62,746 nucleotides of DNA, from the NCBI GenBank assembly GCA_964370625.1, contig CAYJKB010000007.1, forward strand, positions 1-62,746, written 5' to 3'. Shown here in pieces: positions 17,520-26,646 of the stretch. The first letter of the stretch is position 1. Each line of letters opens with the position of its first letter. Source of the DNA: CAYJKB01 sp964370625 (GTDB lineage: Bacteria; Bacillota; Clostridia; Oscillospirales; Butyricicoccaceae). The notes beneath the pieces are model-generated. The model did not search any database, was not told the origin of the DNA, and worked only from the letters and a program-made list of their open reading frames with translations. Made by a program: the position numbers and the translations under genes.

Positions 17520-18053
17520 ATGATGAATAATTTTACTAATGAGGTTTTGAAGAATATTTTAACTAGAAGAAGTGTTAGAGATTTTTCGGATAAACCTGTG
17601 TCAAAAGAAGATATTGAAACACTAATCACAGCAGCAAGATATGCACCAAGTGGTATGAATAAACAAACATGGAAATTCACAGCGATTTTAAACAAAGATT
17701 TAATACATGAGTTTGAAGTTGCAACTGGAAAAGCTTGTGGCAGAGAAAACTATAGCTTCTTTGGCACGCCAGCCATTATAATTCCAACAAATGAAAGAGA
17801 TAGCAAATGGAATAAAGAAGATAATGCGTGTGCTATGCAAAATATAGCACTTGCAGCGCATAGCATGGGGATTGGTTCTGTTTGGATAAATCAAATGCAA
17901 GGCACTTGTGATACAGAAGAAATTCGTGCACTGTTAGATAAAGTTAATATTCCTAAAAATCATCTTGTGTTTGGACTTATGGCTTTGGGATACTCTAAAT
18001 CTGAACCAAAAGGTCAAGTTGAGAAAAAAGGTCAATTTGAAATAATCGAATAG
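17520..18053 (+). CDS. Nitroreductase family protein
   Basis: The 177-residue FMN-dependent oxidoreductase starts with the family pattern ILTRRSVRDFSDKPVSKED, continues with AARYAPSGMNKQTWKF (FMN-binding) and NIALAAHSMGIGSVWI, and ends GYSKSEPKG. Members reduce nitro compounds, quinones or flavins with NAD(P)H; the physiological substrate here is unknown. AAGGAG precedes two adjacent ATGs and either may start translation. It is the last gene of the MATE/QueG-like group, 14 bp behind its neighbour. Confidence 0.9.
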   Translation: MMNNFTNEVLKNILTRRSVRDFSDKPVSKEDIETLITAARYAPSGMNKQTWKFTAILNKDLIHEFEVATGKACGRENYSFFGTPAIIIPTNERDSKWNKEDNACAMQNIALAAHSMGIGSVWINQMQGTCDTEEIRALLDKVNIPKNHLVFGLMALGYSKSEPKGQVEKKGQFEIIE

Positions 18054-18098
18054 ATACAATTGTTTTATGTCAGAAATATTAATACAATAAAGACAAAA

Positions 18099-18133
18099 AG
18101 GCTGTGACGAAAATTTTCATTTCATCACAGCCT
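18099..18133 (-). terminator. Bidirectional terminator between nitroreductase and fba
   Basis: Arms AGGCTGTGA and TCACAGCCT surround a partly paired A/T-rich loop. On the minus strand five T residues follow (terminating fba); on the plus strand CTTTATT follows. It belongs to the same hairpin family as 13449-13489. Confidence 0.75.
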
Positions 18134-18147
18134 CTTTATTATTTAAT

Positions 18148-19077
18148 TTACGCTTTGCCTTCACAACCAAGAACAGTTGTAATTTTACGTTTAACCATAT
18201 CTTTAATAGCTTGACGAGCTGGTGATAGATATTGACGAGGGTCAAAATCACCTGGGTGAGTAGCAAAGTGCTCACGAATTGATGCTGTCATAGCAAGACG
18301 AAGGTCAGAGTCGATATTGATTTTACATACAGAAAGTTTAGCAGCTTCTCTAAGCATTTCTTCAGGAATACCAATAGCATCAGGCATAGCACCACCGTAT
18401 TGGTTAACTTTTTGAACAAATTCAGGGATAACTGAAGATGCACCATGAAGAACGATTGGGAAACCTGGAAGTCTTCTTGACACTTCTTCTAAGATGTCAA
18501 AACGAAGTTGAGGTTGTTGGCCAGGTTTGAATTTAAATGCACCATGAGAAGTACCTATAGCTATAGCTAGTGAATCAACACCAGTTTTTTCTACGAATTC
18601 TTGTACTTGAGATGGGTCAGTGTATTGGTGTTCAGCAACATTTACATCATCTTCAACACCTGCAAGTTGTCCTAGTTCACCTTCAACAGCTACGCCACGA
18701 GCATGAGCATATTCAACAACTTTTTTAGTTAAAGCAATGTTATCTTCAAAAGAGTGATGTGAACCATCAATCATAACTGAAGTAAATCCACCGTCGATAC
18801 ATGATTTACAAATTTCGAAATCAGCACCATGGTCTAAATGAAGAGCGATTGGTAAATCAGTTTCGATTAAAGCAGCTTCAACTAATTTTACAAGGTAAGT
18901 ATGGTTAGCATATTTTCTAGCACCAGCAGACACTTGAAGAATAAGTGGAGCGTTTACTTCTTTTGCAGCTTCAGTGATACCTTGAACGATTTCCATGTTG
19001 TTAACATTGAAAGCACCAATTGCATATCCACCTTTGTAGGCTTTTTCGAACATTTCTTTTGGATTAATTAATGGCAT
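18148..19077 (-). CDS. fba: Class II fructose-1,6-bisphosphate aldolase
   Basis: This zinc-dependent glycolytic aldolase cleaves fructose 1,6-bisphosphate to DHAP and glyceraldehyde 3-phosphate. The 309-residue protein has the class II signatures LHLDHGADFEICKSCI (catalytic Asp and zinc His) and GELGQLAGVEDDV, plus IAIGTSHGAFKF and VLHGASSV (zinc His). The start MPLINPKEMFEKAY and an AAGGAG site agree. It is monocistronic: its own promoter lies upstream and a shared terminator downstream. Confidence 0.96.
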   Translation of the reverse strand: MPLINPKEMFEKAYKGGYAIGAFNVNNMEIVQGITEAAKEVNAPLILQVSAGARKYANHTYLVKLVEAALIETDLPIALHLDHGADFEICKSCIDGGFTSVMIDGSHHSFEDNIALTKKVVEYAHARGVAVEGELGQLAGVEDDVNVAEHQYTDPSQVQEFVEKTGVDSLAIAIGTSHGAFKFKPGQQPQLRFDILEEVSRRLPGFPIVLHGASSVIPEFVQKVNQYGGAMPDAIGIPEEMLREAAKLSVCKINIDSDLRLAMTASIREHFATHPGDFDPRQYLSPARQAIKDMVKRKITTVLGCEGKA

Positions 19078-19173
19078 AATTTAAAACTCCTTTATTTATA
19101 ATACTTTTTTTCTTAGCACTTATAAAAATCTTGACATTATTTGTACTAAGTTGCACTCGATTACTATATGTTA

Positions 19174-19201
19174 ATTTTATCACAAATATGAAAAAAATCA
19201 A
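19174..19201 (-). promoter_or_regulatory. Probable promoter of fba
   Basis: On the minus strand: TTGATT (19201-19196), a 16 bp spacer and TAAAAT (19179-19174). It would give a leader of about 90 nt. The 145 bp between this and the spo0A terminator show nothing else recognisable. Confidence 0.55.
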
Positions 19202-19347
19202 GAAAATAAATCAAATTTGAAAAAGCTTTAACATTATGTATAACTTTATCTCTTGTGTAAATGTGATTTTATAACTTTTAAACAGATATATAAGAGTTTT
19301 TCTATGTAATATTACAGAAAAAATAGATAAGAGCAAAAATTAAAATA

Positions 19348-19420
19348 AGGCTAATTGATATAAGGTGGGTTGCAACAAACAAGATAAAAATCTTATTATC
19401 CCAAAATATATCATTAGCCT
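19348..19420 (-). terminator. Terminator of spo0A with a long loop
   Basis: On the minus strand AGGCTAATGATATA pairs with TATATCAATTAGCCT (one bulged base) around a 44 nt loop that itself contains AAGAT/ATCTT. TATTTTAATTTTT follows. It starts 12 bp after the spo0A stop. Confidence 0.6.
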
Positions 19421-19431
19421 CTGTATTCGAA

Positions 19432-20217
19432 TTATCCGATTTTAAGTTGCAAACGCAAACGGTCTGCAATCATGGAAATAAATTCTGAATTAGTTGGTTT
19501 TCCTTTTGTGTTTGAAACTGTATATCCAAAGAAATTTTGAAGTGTTTCAACATCGCCCCTATCCCATGCAACTTCAATCGCATGACGTATAGCACGTTCA
19601 ACACGTGACGGAGTAGTTTTAAATTTCTTCGCAACAGATGGATATAAAATTTTAGTTATCGCATTAATTGCTTCCATATCATTTATTGACATCATGATAG
19701 AATCTCTTAAATATTGATAACCTTTAATATGAGCCGGTACACCAATTTCATGAATAATATTAGTTACCAAAAGCTCCATTTCAAGTTGTGAATCAAGAAT
19801 TTTATGAGTAATAGTAGGTTGTGCGAAAAAACCTTTTTTAGCTCCTGTACTTCTTTTAATACGATCTACAAGTGCAGAAATATCAAGAGGTTTCATAATA
19901 AAATAATTAACCCCAAGGCTTGTACATTCAGAAGTAAGTTCAACACTTTGAAATGATGACAATACAAAAATTGTCGGTTTTCGAATTAAACTCAGCGAAT
20001 TAATTCGGGAAATTGCTGTAATTCCATCTACTTTTGGTAAAATAGCATCTGCAATTACGACATCGGGCAAATAAGCTGTAACTTTGTCAATAAGTTCAGC
20101 CCCATTATCTAGACAAGCAATAACTTCAAGAGCTTTGTCGCTGGACAATGCTTCAACAAGTTCAGTACGAAATTCTTTATCGTCGTCAGCAATAAGAACT
20201 TTGATTCTGTTTTCCAT
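19432..20217 (-). CDS. spo0A: Spo0A, sporulation master response regulator
   Basis: The receiver domain (1-125) has the acidic pocket ADDD at residues 10-13, the phospho-acceptor Asp57 (VVIADAILPKVDG) and the conserved Lys in FIMKPLD. The DNA-binding domain carries the Spo0A signature TPSRVERAIRHAIEVAW and ends RLRLQLKIG. Phosphorylated Spo0A controls entry into sporulation. The 261-residue length is standard. This identifies the organism as a potential spore former. The upstream spoIVB found beside spo0A in many clostridia is absent; the neighbour here is a FIST-EAL gene. Confidence 0.97.
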   Translation of the reverse strand: MENRIKVLIADDDKEFRTELVEALSSDKALEVIACLDNGAELIDKVTAYLPDVVIADAILPKVDGITAISRINSLSLIRKPTIFVLSSFQSVELTSECTSLGVNYFIMKPLDISALVDRIKRSTGAKKGFFAQPTITHKILDSQLEMELLVTNIIHEIGVPAHIKGYQYLRDSIMMSINDMEAINAITKILYPSVAKKFKTTPSRVERAIRHAIEVAWDRGDVETLQNFFGYTVSNTKGKPTNSEFISMIADRLRLQLKIG

Positions 20218-20261
20218 GTTGTATTCCCGCTTTCATGTTAATTAGAGTTTCCTCTGTTTAT

Positions 20262-20290
20262 AATTTACCATATTATTCCAAAATAAGCAA
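20262..20290 (-). promoter_or_regulatory. Probable sigma-A promoter of spo0A
   Basis: On the minus strand: TTGCTT (20290-20285), a 17 bp spacer and TAAATT (20267-20262), 45 bp before the start. No clear sigma-H promoter or 0A box could be assigned by eye. Confidence 0.55.
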
Positions 20291-20401
20291 GTATTTTTTT
20301 ATCAAAAAAGACAAATTGTTTTACAAAAAATCAAAAAAGTGAAACAATAACATCAAAATGTGTTAAAATACTGCTTTAAAGGGCAAATAAGTTACAAAAA
20401 A

Positions 20402-22963
20402 TTATTTAATTTCAAAGGTGTCAGCAAAAGACATTGGTTTTGAAAAGTAGTATCCTTGTGAGTAATCAACATCAAAACCTAATAATGTTTGTTGGATTTC
20501 GGCGTTTTCGACAAATTCTGCTATGGTTTGCGTGTTCATCTGATTAGATAAATTAACAATAGATTTCAATATAATGGAATTATTATGGTTGTCTACAATT
20601 TTAGAGACAATGCTACCATCGATTTTAATATAATCAGGTTTTAGCGCCACGATAGTTGAAAAAGTAGAATAACCAGAACCAAAGTCATCAACAGCAATTT
20701 GAGCTCCTAAAGCACGTACACTTGTTATAAATTCAAATAATAAATCAAGGTTTTGATAATTTTCGGTTTCAACAAATTCAATTACAATACCTGATGGATT
20801 AGTATGTTTTTTAAGTCGCTTAACAAGCCAACTTCTAAATTGAGAAGATTCAATATCATAAAGCGATACATTAATAGACAATGTTTCAGAGCGATTTTCA
20901 AAATCAGTGAGTGCTTTATCAATCATCATACGACTGATGCGATGATAGAATTTATAGGTTTTGGAAGCTTCCATGAAAAAGAAAGGTGAAATAACTTTTC
21001 CGTCTTGGTCGATAATACGCATTAAAGCCTCGTATTTATCTATTTTATTAGTCCTATTATTGTAGATGCCTTGATAAAAAGGTATTACAGAATTGTTTGC
21101 GATAGCACCGCTTAATAAATTTATTGCATAAATATCATTTTCAGATGATTCAACAATTTTTGTGTCACCGTTACATATAATAAAGTTGTCCTGCAAATCT
21201 TTGTTTACAGAAAGTGCATTAATAGCAACATCAACTAAATCTTGTTGATTAGTAACTACAATAAAACGAGAAACAGCAGTTACACTTAAATCATTCTTAG
21301 TATAGTATTCGAATTTTTCATGCAAATCTTTCATATATCCAATAAAATCATCATCAGAAATACTATCATCACATGCAAGAATAAAAGTCTTATAGTTAAA
21401 TAAATACGAAGGGAAAGTTATTTGTGCAGTTTTTTCAAAATTATCAGCTGTAACACCAAGCATCTCTCGAATAAGATTGTTATATTCTTCTATGCCACTA
21501 GTAGCAATAATTGTATCAGCAGTTATATTTTCGGCAAGGCAGATTTTTGTCAAGTTAAGTTTGCTTTTATCAGTTTCAAATTGATAAAAAGTCGGCAACT
21601 GTGTAGTGGAATCAAGGAAGAGTTTTTCGATAGAATCCTTGTTTTGATTATTAACAGCATTGATTTTATCAATAATATTCTTGTTTTGCTGCTTTAAAAG
21701 GCTTTTGCCAGTATCTTTTGCTTTTTGCACAAAAGAAATATCATCTCGAAGCAAACTAACATTTTCGAGAGCTGTGATATTTGGCAACATATATTTATCC
21801 TGTTCTGCTAAAGTTGTAAAAACGGCAGCACCATTGAAAAATACATTTTTGCCATCGACATTAGAAATTTCTCCCATCATAAATATTCCACATACATTAT
21901 ATTTCTCGAAAGGTCGAAGCTCCCATTTTGCGCAGTTTTGTAATTGTAATTTTCTGAAAAGACAAGTATATACAAACATACTTTCAGCTGGAGTATCAAT
22001 TATTTTTTCACATAATTTATAACTATCATATACAGTGCTATCAGGATTTAAATATCCAATGCGAAATTTTGTTGAAGTAGGCAGTTTTGAATAATAAAGC
22101 GAAAGCTCGCCTATATCAGATAAATACTGAGTATATCTTCCGCTTATGTAACATGAATTATCTTGCTCAATCAGAATAGGAAAATGAGAAAGATAATCAG
22201 ATTGTGCAATAGATTTCCAATCTGTCTCTGTGTAAGACATAAGGTCGTCAGAAACAGTTTTTTCATTTGTTAAATTTAAAAAGTCACAAATCCAATCTAT
22301 GCCCTTTGTGTTTTCGATTTCTTCAATAATAGAGCCATTCATTTTGGTTATTTGATAAACTTCACTTATAGATTGCATTGATGTAGATGTATGAGAAAAG
22401 CTATGACACCCAGAGCCAGTATGGCAAAAAGTCAAAATTCCATGATTTATAGCACCATCTTCTGTAAAAACATAGCCATGCCTTCCTAAATTTGAAAGGT
22501 CTCCAGCTACACCACCGGCAAGACTTAATTTCGGCGAAATATGGTTTACATGTTCTGTAAAATCATGTATATCTGCATAAGGGTCTGAAAAAATAGTATG
22601 TATTAAAGAGGTTTCGCCTTCATAAGTTGTGCATATTTCCTGTGCAAGCTCTTTTGCAGTTTTATTAAGGTAACTAAAAGTATGCACATTAAGCTGAAGA
22701 TGGTCATAAGTTTCTATTATAACAAGTGTAGAAAAGTCATGTTGTTCGCCGTGCATAACAACAGATATACAAGAAGTAGAACCTATTATAGTGCTTGAAG
22801 GCAATGATTCTTTGATATCTTTTGCGACAACAGAAATTTCATCTTCAGATAAAGAAGATGTAAAAATTTTAACTACACATAGCGTATTTAAATCAAAATC
22901 AGAGTTCTCCAAGAAAGTTAAAAACTCTAATTTGGTAGTATAAATTTGAGTTAAACGTTGCAT
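20402..22963 (-). CDS. FIST-EAL sensory protein, probable c-di-GMP phosphodiesterase
   Basis: The 853-residue cytosolic protein has a FIST N domain (about 25-210; IIGSTSCISVV, SLAGGVAGD) and a FIST C domain (about 220-385), a sensory pair thought to bind small ligands such as amino acids. A coiled-coil-like stretch (410-440) and a diverged GGDEF-like segment without an active site follow. The C-terminal EAL domain (about 605-850) keeps the expected residues: YEALMRI, INVSLYD, EFVETE, VDDFGSGYS, IKIDGSIV, IAEFVEN and QGYYFSKP. It should therefore hydrolyse c-di-GMP. It lies upstream of spo0A on the same strand, with 184 bp between. Confidence 0.9.
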   Translation of the reverse strand: MQRLTQIYTTKLEFLTFLENSDFDLNTLCVVKIFTSSLSEDEISVVAKDIKESLPSSTIIGSTSCISVVMHGEQHDFSTLVIIETYDHLQLNVHTFSYLNKTAKELAQEICTTYEGETSLIHTIFSDPYADIHDFTEHVNHISPKLSLAGGVAGDLSNLGRHGYVFTEDGAINHGILTFCHTGSGCHSFSHTSTSMQSISEVYQITKMNGSIIEEIENTKGIDWICDFLNLTNEKTVSDDLMSYTETDWKSIAQSDYLSHFPILIEQDNSCYISGRYTQYLSDIGELSLYYSKLPTSTKFRIGYLNPDSTVYDSYKLCEKIIDTPAESMFVYTCLFRKLQLQNCAKWELRPFEKYNVCGIFMMGEISNVDGKNVFFNGAAVFTTLAEQDKYMLPNITALENVSLLRDDISFVQKAKDTGKSLLKQQNKNIIDKINAVNNQNKDSIEKLFLDSTTQLPTFYQFETDKSKLNLTKICLAENITADTIIATSGIEEYNNLIREMLGVTADNFEKTAQITFPSYLFNYKTFILACDDSISDDDFIGYMKDLHEKFEYYTKNDLSVTAVSRFIVVTNQQDLVDVAINALSVNKDLQDNFIICNGDTKIVESSENDIYAINLLSGAIANNSVIPFYQGIYNNRTNKIDKYEALMRIIDQDGKVISPFFFMEASKTYKFYHRISRMMIDKALTDFENRSETLSINVSLYDIESSQFRSWLVKRLKKHTNPSGIVIEFVETENYQNLDLLFEFITSVRALGAQIAVDDFGSGYSTFSTIVALKPDYIKIDGSIVSKIVDNHNNSIILKSIVNLSNQMNTQTIAEFVENAEIQQTLLGFDVDYSQGYYFSKPMSFADTFEIK

Positions 22964-22999
22964 GACTTCACCTCAAAGCGATTTATTTTTATTAATATA

Positions 23000-23028
23000 A
23001 TTATATCATAAATGTCCTAAAATGTCAT
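23000..23028 (-). promoter_or_regulatory. Promoter of the FIST-EAL gene
   Basis: On the minus strand: ATGACA (23028-23023), a 17 bp spacer and TATAAT (23005-23000), 37 bp before the start codon. Confidence 0.65.
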
Positions 23029-23063
23029 TAGATTAGTTGTCTGAATTTGTTAAAATTATAGTA

Positions 23064-23672
23064 TCATTTGCTTTTTTTGTTTGCAGAAGATTTAGTATTT
23101 CTTCTCCTGTTTTTTACTTTTTTTACAGAAAATCCAAAGGTACCAAGTTTATCACCCAATTTATAATAAGCTCCATGAGAAAATGCCACAAGATTTGCCT
23201 TGTCAAGATGTAAGGCATTTGCTTTGTCAATAAAACGCTCACCTACATAGACTGATAGAATATCAGCCAAAAACATATCATGCGAACCGAGAGGAACTAT
23301 TTCTGTAAGTTTACAAACAAGTGAAAGTGGACTGTCTTCAATAATAGGACAGCCAGTATCCTCACAGGCGATAACACTAAGCCCTGTTTTTTCAAGCTTA
23401 TTTTCATCTCTGCCAGAACGTACACCACAATAATCTACAGCAGAAATCATATCAGCACTTGTAAGATTAATTGCAAAAAAATTATGCTCTTTTATTAGGT
23501 CATAAGAATATCTTGAAGGGCGAACAGATATATATGTTTTCGGTGGGATTGTATTAGTAATTCCTGTCCACGCTATAGTGATAGCATTTGGAGCTTCCAT
23601 AGTGCCACAAGACACAAGGGTTGGTGGAAGTGGAGCAATTAAAGCACCACCTTTCCATTTGATTTTTTTCAT
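23064..23672 (-). CDS. Flavin reductase family (flavoredoxin-like) protein
   Basis: The 202-residue protein has the FMN-binding split-barrel fold of the flavoredoxin group: PTLVSCGTMEAPNAITIAW near the N-terminus, then SVRPSRYSYDLI, FAINLTS and GSHDMFLADILSVYVGE. Members bind FMN and act as NAD(P)H:flavin reductases or electron carriers. The C-terminus is a basic tail (KKVKNRRRNTKSSANKKSK) longer than usual, which may contact nucleic acid or simply be disordered. It is transcribed alone toward the FIST-EAL gene. The physiological partner is unknown. Confidence 0.85.
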   Translation of the reverse strand: MKKIKWKGGALIAPLPPTLVSCGTMEAPNAITIAWTGITNTIPPKTYISVRPSRYSYDLIKEHNFFAINLTSADMISAVDYCGVRSGRDENKLEKTGLSVIACEDTGCPIIEDSPLSLVCKLTEIVPLGSHDMFLADILSVYVGERFIDKANALHLDKANLVAFSHGAYYKLGDKLGTFGFSVKKVKNRRRNTKSSANKKSK

Positions 23673-23861
23673 GATAAAGTCCTCTTTAAAGAATGATTTT
23701 TTGTTAAATATATTGTATCATAAAACACGTGTCGTAACAACTTAAAATTAAAAAAGTGAATTCTATATAAATTAAATATGACAGCGTGTAACACTTGTAC
23801 AAATCTTTGATATGGCAAAAAAATAATACAATTTGTACATATTTACAACGTAATTTTTTAC

Positions 23862-23890
23862 TTGTGTTTTTCTATATAAAATGATATAAT
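23862..23890 (+). promoter_or_regulatory. Sigma-A promoter of glyA-rarA
   Basis: TTGTGT (23862-23867), a 17 bp spacer and a perfect TATAAT (23885-23890), about 50 bp before glyA. Confidence 0.72.
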
Positions 23891-23939
23891 ATATCTCGGT
23901 TAATTATTATTTTATATCTAAATTATATGGAGGTTCATG

Positions 23940-25184
23940 ATGATTAAAGAAAACATGGAATTTATCAAAAGCTTCGACAATGAAATTGGTCAAGCTATTG
24001 AAGCTGAGTATGCAAGACAAGTTAGAAATATCGAACTTATTGCATCAGAAAACATCGTAAGCCCTGCTGTTATGATGGCTATGGGCACAGTTTTAACTAA
24101 CAAATATGCTGAAGGATACCCAGGCAAACGTTATTACGGCGGTTGCGAATGTGTTGACGTTGCTGAAAACATTGCCATTGATAGAGTTTGTAAACTTTTC
24201 GGTGCAAAATACGCTAACGTACAACCTCACTCAGGTGCTCAAGCAAATATGGCTGTATATCAAGCTCTTTGCAACCCTGGTGACACAGTTCTAGGTATGA
24301 GCCTTGCTCACGGTGGACATTTAACACATGGTAGCCCTGTAAACCAATCTGGTATTTTGTATAATATTGTTCCTTACAGTGTTGACGATGTAACGCATCA
24401 AATCGATTATGATAAACTACGTGCACAAGCAAAAGAGTGCAAACCAAAAATGATTATTGCTGGTGCATCTGCTTATCCTCGTGCTTTAGATTTTGCTAAA
24501 TTCTCTGAAATTGCAAAAGAAGTTGGCGCATATCTATTCGTTGACATGGCTCACATTGCAGGTCTTGTAGCTGCTGGTGAACACATGAATCCACTAGAAT
24601 ACGCTGATGTTGTAACTACTACAACACATAAAACTCTAAGAGGTCCTCGTGGTGGCGTTATTTTAACTAACAATGAAGACTTAGCAAAAAAATTCAATAA
24701 AGCTATCTTCCCTGGTACACAAGGTGGCCCACTAATGCACGTTATCGCAGCTAAAGCTGTTTGTTTCGGTGAAGCATTAAAACCAGAATTTAAAACATAT
24801 CAAAAACAAGTTCTTGCAAACTCACAAGCACTTGCAAACGCTTTAATGGGTAAAGGCCTTGATCTTGTATCAGGTGGTACTGATAACCACTTAATGCTAG
24901 TTGATTTAAGAAAAGCTAAAATCACAGGTAAAGAATTACAAATTCGCCTTGATGAAGTTTATATCACAGCTAATAAAAACACAATTCCAAACGACCCTGA
25001 AAGCCCATTTGTAACAAGTGGTATCCGTCTTGGTACTCCTGCTGTTACATCACGTGGATTTAAAGAAGCTGAAATGGAAGCTATCGCAGATTATATCTAC
25101 CTAGCTGCAACTGATTTTGAAGCAAAAGCTGAATTCATCAAAAAAGGTGTATCAGAAATCTGTGACAGACACCCGCTTTATTAA
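23940..25184 (+). CDS. glyA: Serine hydroxymethyltransferase
   Basis: This PLP enzyme interconverts serine plus THF and glycine plus 5,10-methylene-THF. Motifs are LIASENIVSPAV, the GKRYYGGCECVD loop, HGGHLTHGSPVN, and VVTTTTHKTLRGPRGG with the PLP lysine. Codon use is more biased (frequent GCT, GGT, CTA) than in neighbours, as expected for high expression. Two ATGs overlap (23937 and 23940); the second has better spacing (6 nt) from GGAGG. The 414-residue length is normal. Only 3 bp separate it from rarA. Confidence 0.97.
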   Translation: MIKENMEFIKSFDNEIGQAIEAEYARQVRNIELIASENIVSPAVMMAMGTVLTNKYAEGYPGKRYYGGCECVDVAENIAIDRVCKLFGAKYANVQPHSGAQANMAVYQALCNPGDTVLGMSLAHGGHLTHGSPVNQSGILYNIVPYSVDDVTHQIDYDKLRAQAKECKPKMIIAGASAYPRALDFAKFSEIAKEVGAYLFVDMAHIAGLVAAGEHMNPLEYADVVTTTTHKTLRGPRGGVILTNNEDLAKKFNKAIFPGTQGGPLMHVIAAKAVCFGEALKPEFKTYQKQVLANSQALANALMGKGLDLVSGGTDNHLMLVDLRKAKITGKELQIRLDEVYITANKNTIPNDPESPFVTSGIRLGTPAVTSRGFKEAEMEAIADYIYLAATDFEAKAEFIKKGVSEICDRHPLY

Positions 25185-25187
25185 TCT

Positions 25188-26435
25188 ATGTATAAACCTC
25201 TTGCCGATAAAATACGTCCTATAACCTTTGACGATGTTGTAGGTCAGGAACATATTTTAGGTGAGGGTAGTGTACTTCGCCGTGTCACAAGCACTGGCGA
25301 TATTCCTAATATGATATTTTACGGCCCATCTGGTGTCGGAAAAACTACAGTAGCAAATATAATCGCACAGCAATCGAACAGAAAGCTTGTGCGATTAAAT
25401 GCTACTACAGCATCGCTGTCTGATATTCGTGAAATAACATCTGAAACAGGTACACTACTTGCACCAAAAGGTGTACTTTTATATCTTGATGAAATTCAAT
25501 ATTTCAATAAAAAGCAACAACAATCACTGCTTGAATTTATTGAAAACGGTTCAGTCACGCTTATTGCATCGACTACAGAAAATCCATATTTTTATGTGTA
25601 TAATGCGATTTTAAGCCGTTCTACAGTATTTGAATTTCGCCCGATTTCCCCTGCTGATACAAAAATTGCAGTAGCTAGGGGTTTTTTGTTGTGTTCAGAT
25701 GAAAAAATCAAACCATCTGATGAATTATGTGAATTTATCGCCCAAAGTTGTGGTGGGGATATTCGAAAAGCTCTCAATGCAGTAGAGCTTTTATGTGTTT
25801 CTGCTAAAGATAGTGAAATATCACTCGATGATGCTGAGGTTATTTGTGGAAAATCTGCTATGAGATATGATAAAGATGGCGATATGCATTATGATGTGCT
25901 ATCAGCATTTCAAAAATCTATCCGTGGGTCTGACCCTGATGCTGCTATTCATTACCTTGCAAGAATATTATCAGGTGGCGATATGATTAGTGCATGTCGC
26001 AGACTTCTGGTTATTGCATCAGAGGATATTGGATTAGCTTATCCACAAGCAGCTGCTATTGTAAATGCTTGTGTGGATTCTGCACATAGATTAGGTATGC
26101 CAGAGGCGAGGATACCACTTGCCGAAGCTACGATTTTGCTTGCAACTGCACCGAAATCAAATTCTGCGATTATGGCAATTGATATGGCGATGGCTGATAT
26201 TGAGGCTGGCAAAAATTTTGATATACCAGCACATTTAAAGGATGCACATTATGGTGGTGCATCAAAACTTGGACGTGGGATTACATATAAATATCCTCAT
26301 AGCTATGAAAATTCATATGTCAAACAACAATATCTGCCAACAGAAATTGCGAATATAAAATATTACAACTATGGAAACAACAAAACGGAACAACTGGCAA
26401 AAAAATATTGGGATAATATAATCGAAAATAAATAA
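25188..26435 (+). CDS. rarA: RarA (MgsA), replication-associated recombination ATPase
   Basis: The 415-residue AAA+ protein is related to clamp loaders and acts at stalled replication forks. The motifs are RPITFDDVVGQEH, Walker A GPSGVGKTT, Walker B LLYLDEIQYFNKKQQ, sensor 1 IASTTENPYF and the C-terminal tetramerisation region PKSNSAIMAIDMA and YKYPHSYEN. The start lies 3 bp after the glyA stop with no recognisable ribosome binding site, so translation probably depends on coupling to glyA. A terminator stem overlaps the stop codon. Confidence 0.93.
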   Translation: MYKPLADKIRPITFDDVVGQEHILGEGSVLRRVTSTGDIPNMIFYGPSGVGKTTVANIIAQQSNRKLVRLNATTASLSDIREITSETGTLLAPKGVLLYLDEIQYFNKKQQQSLLEFIENGSVTLIASTTENPYFYVYNAILSRSTVFEFRPISPADTKIAVARGFLLCSDEKIKPSDELCEFIAQSCGGDIRKALNAVELLCVSAKDSEISLDDAEVICGKSAMRYDKDGDMHYDVLSAFQKSIRGSDPDAAIHYLARILSGGDMISACRRLLVIASEDIGLAYPQAAAIVNACVDSAHRLGMPEARIPLAEATILLATAPKSNSAIMAIDMAMADIEAGKNFDIPAHLKDAHYGGASKLGRGITYKYPHSYENSYVKQQYLPTEIANIKYYNYGNNKTEQLAKKYWDNIIENK

Positions 26436-26471
26436 AATGAGCTTACAAAATTGCTGTGAGCTCATTTTATT
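26431..26471 (+). terminator. Terminator overlapping the rarA stop codon
   Basis: A perfect 13 bp stem AATAAAATGAGCT/AGCTCATTTTATT with a 15 nt loop. The rarA TAA lies in the left arm, and the right arm supplies the T-rich end. Confidence 0.75.
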
Positions 26472-26545
26472 TGATACAATAGACAAAAAATAGATATTTA
26501 ATAAGCATGATTTAGCTAAAAAATACAAAAACAGGCAAAAAATGT

Positions 26546-26574
26546 TTGACATCTATACCAATAAAGAATATAAT
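26546..26574 (+). promoter_or_regulatory. Consensus sigma-A promoter of the QueD-like gene
   Basis: TTGACA (26546-26551), 17 bp, TATAAT (26569-26574): a perfect match. The leader to the ATG at 26647 is about 65 nt; I see no clear preQ1 riboswitch in it. Confidence 0.85.
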
Positions 26575-26646
26575 CAAATCAAGATAACAACTGGCGAAAA
26601 AACTAGCAGAGCTAACAAAAATCAAATATTGAAAGGAATGAATATT

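Noticed and set aside
26575..26646. Possible preQ1 riboswitch in the leader of the QueD-like gene
   Set aside because: The conserved loop and the adenine-rich tail of preQ1 classes could not be aligned; only short, unconvincing complementarity is present.
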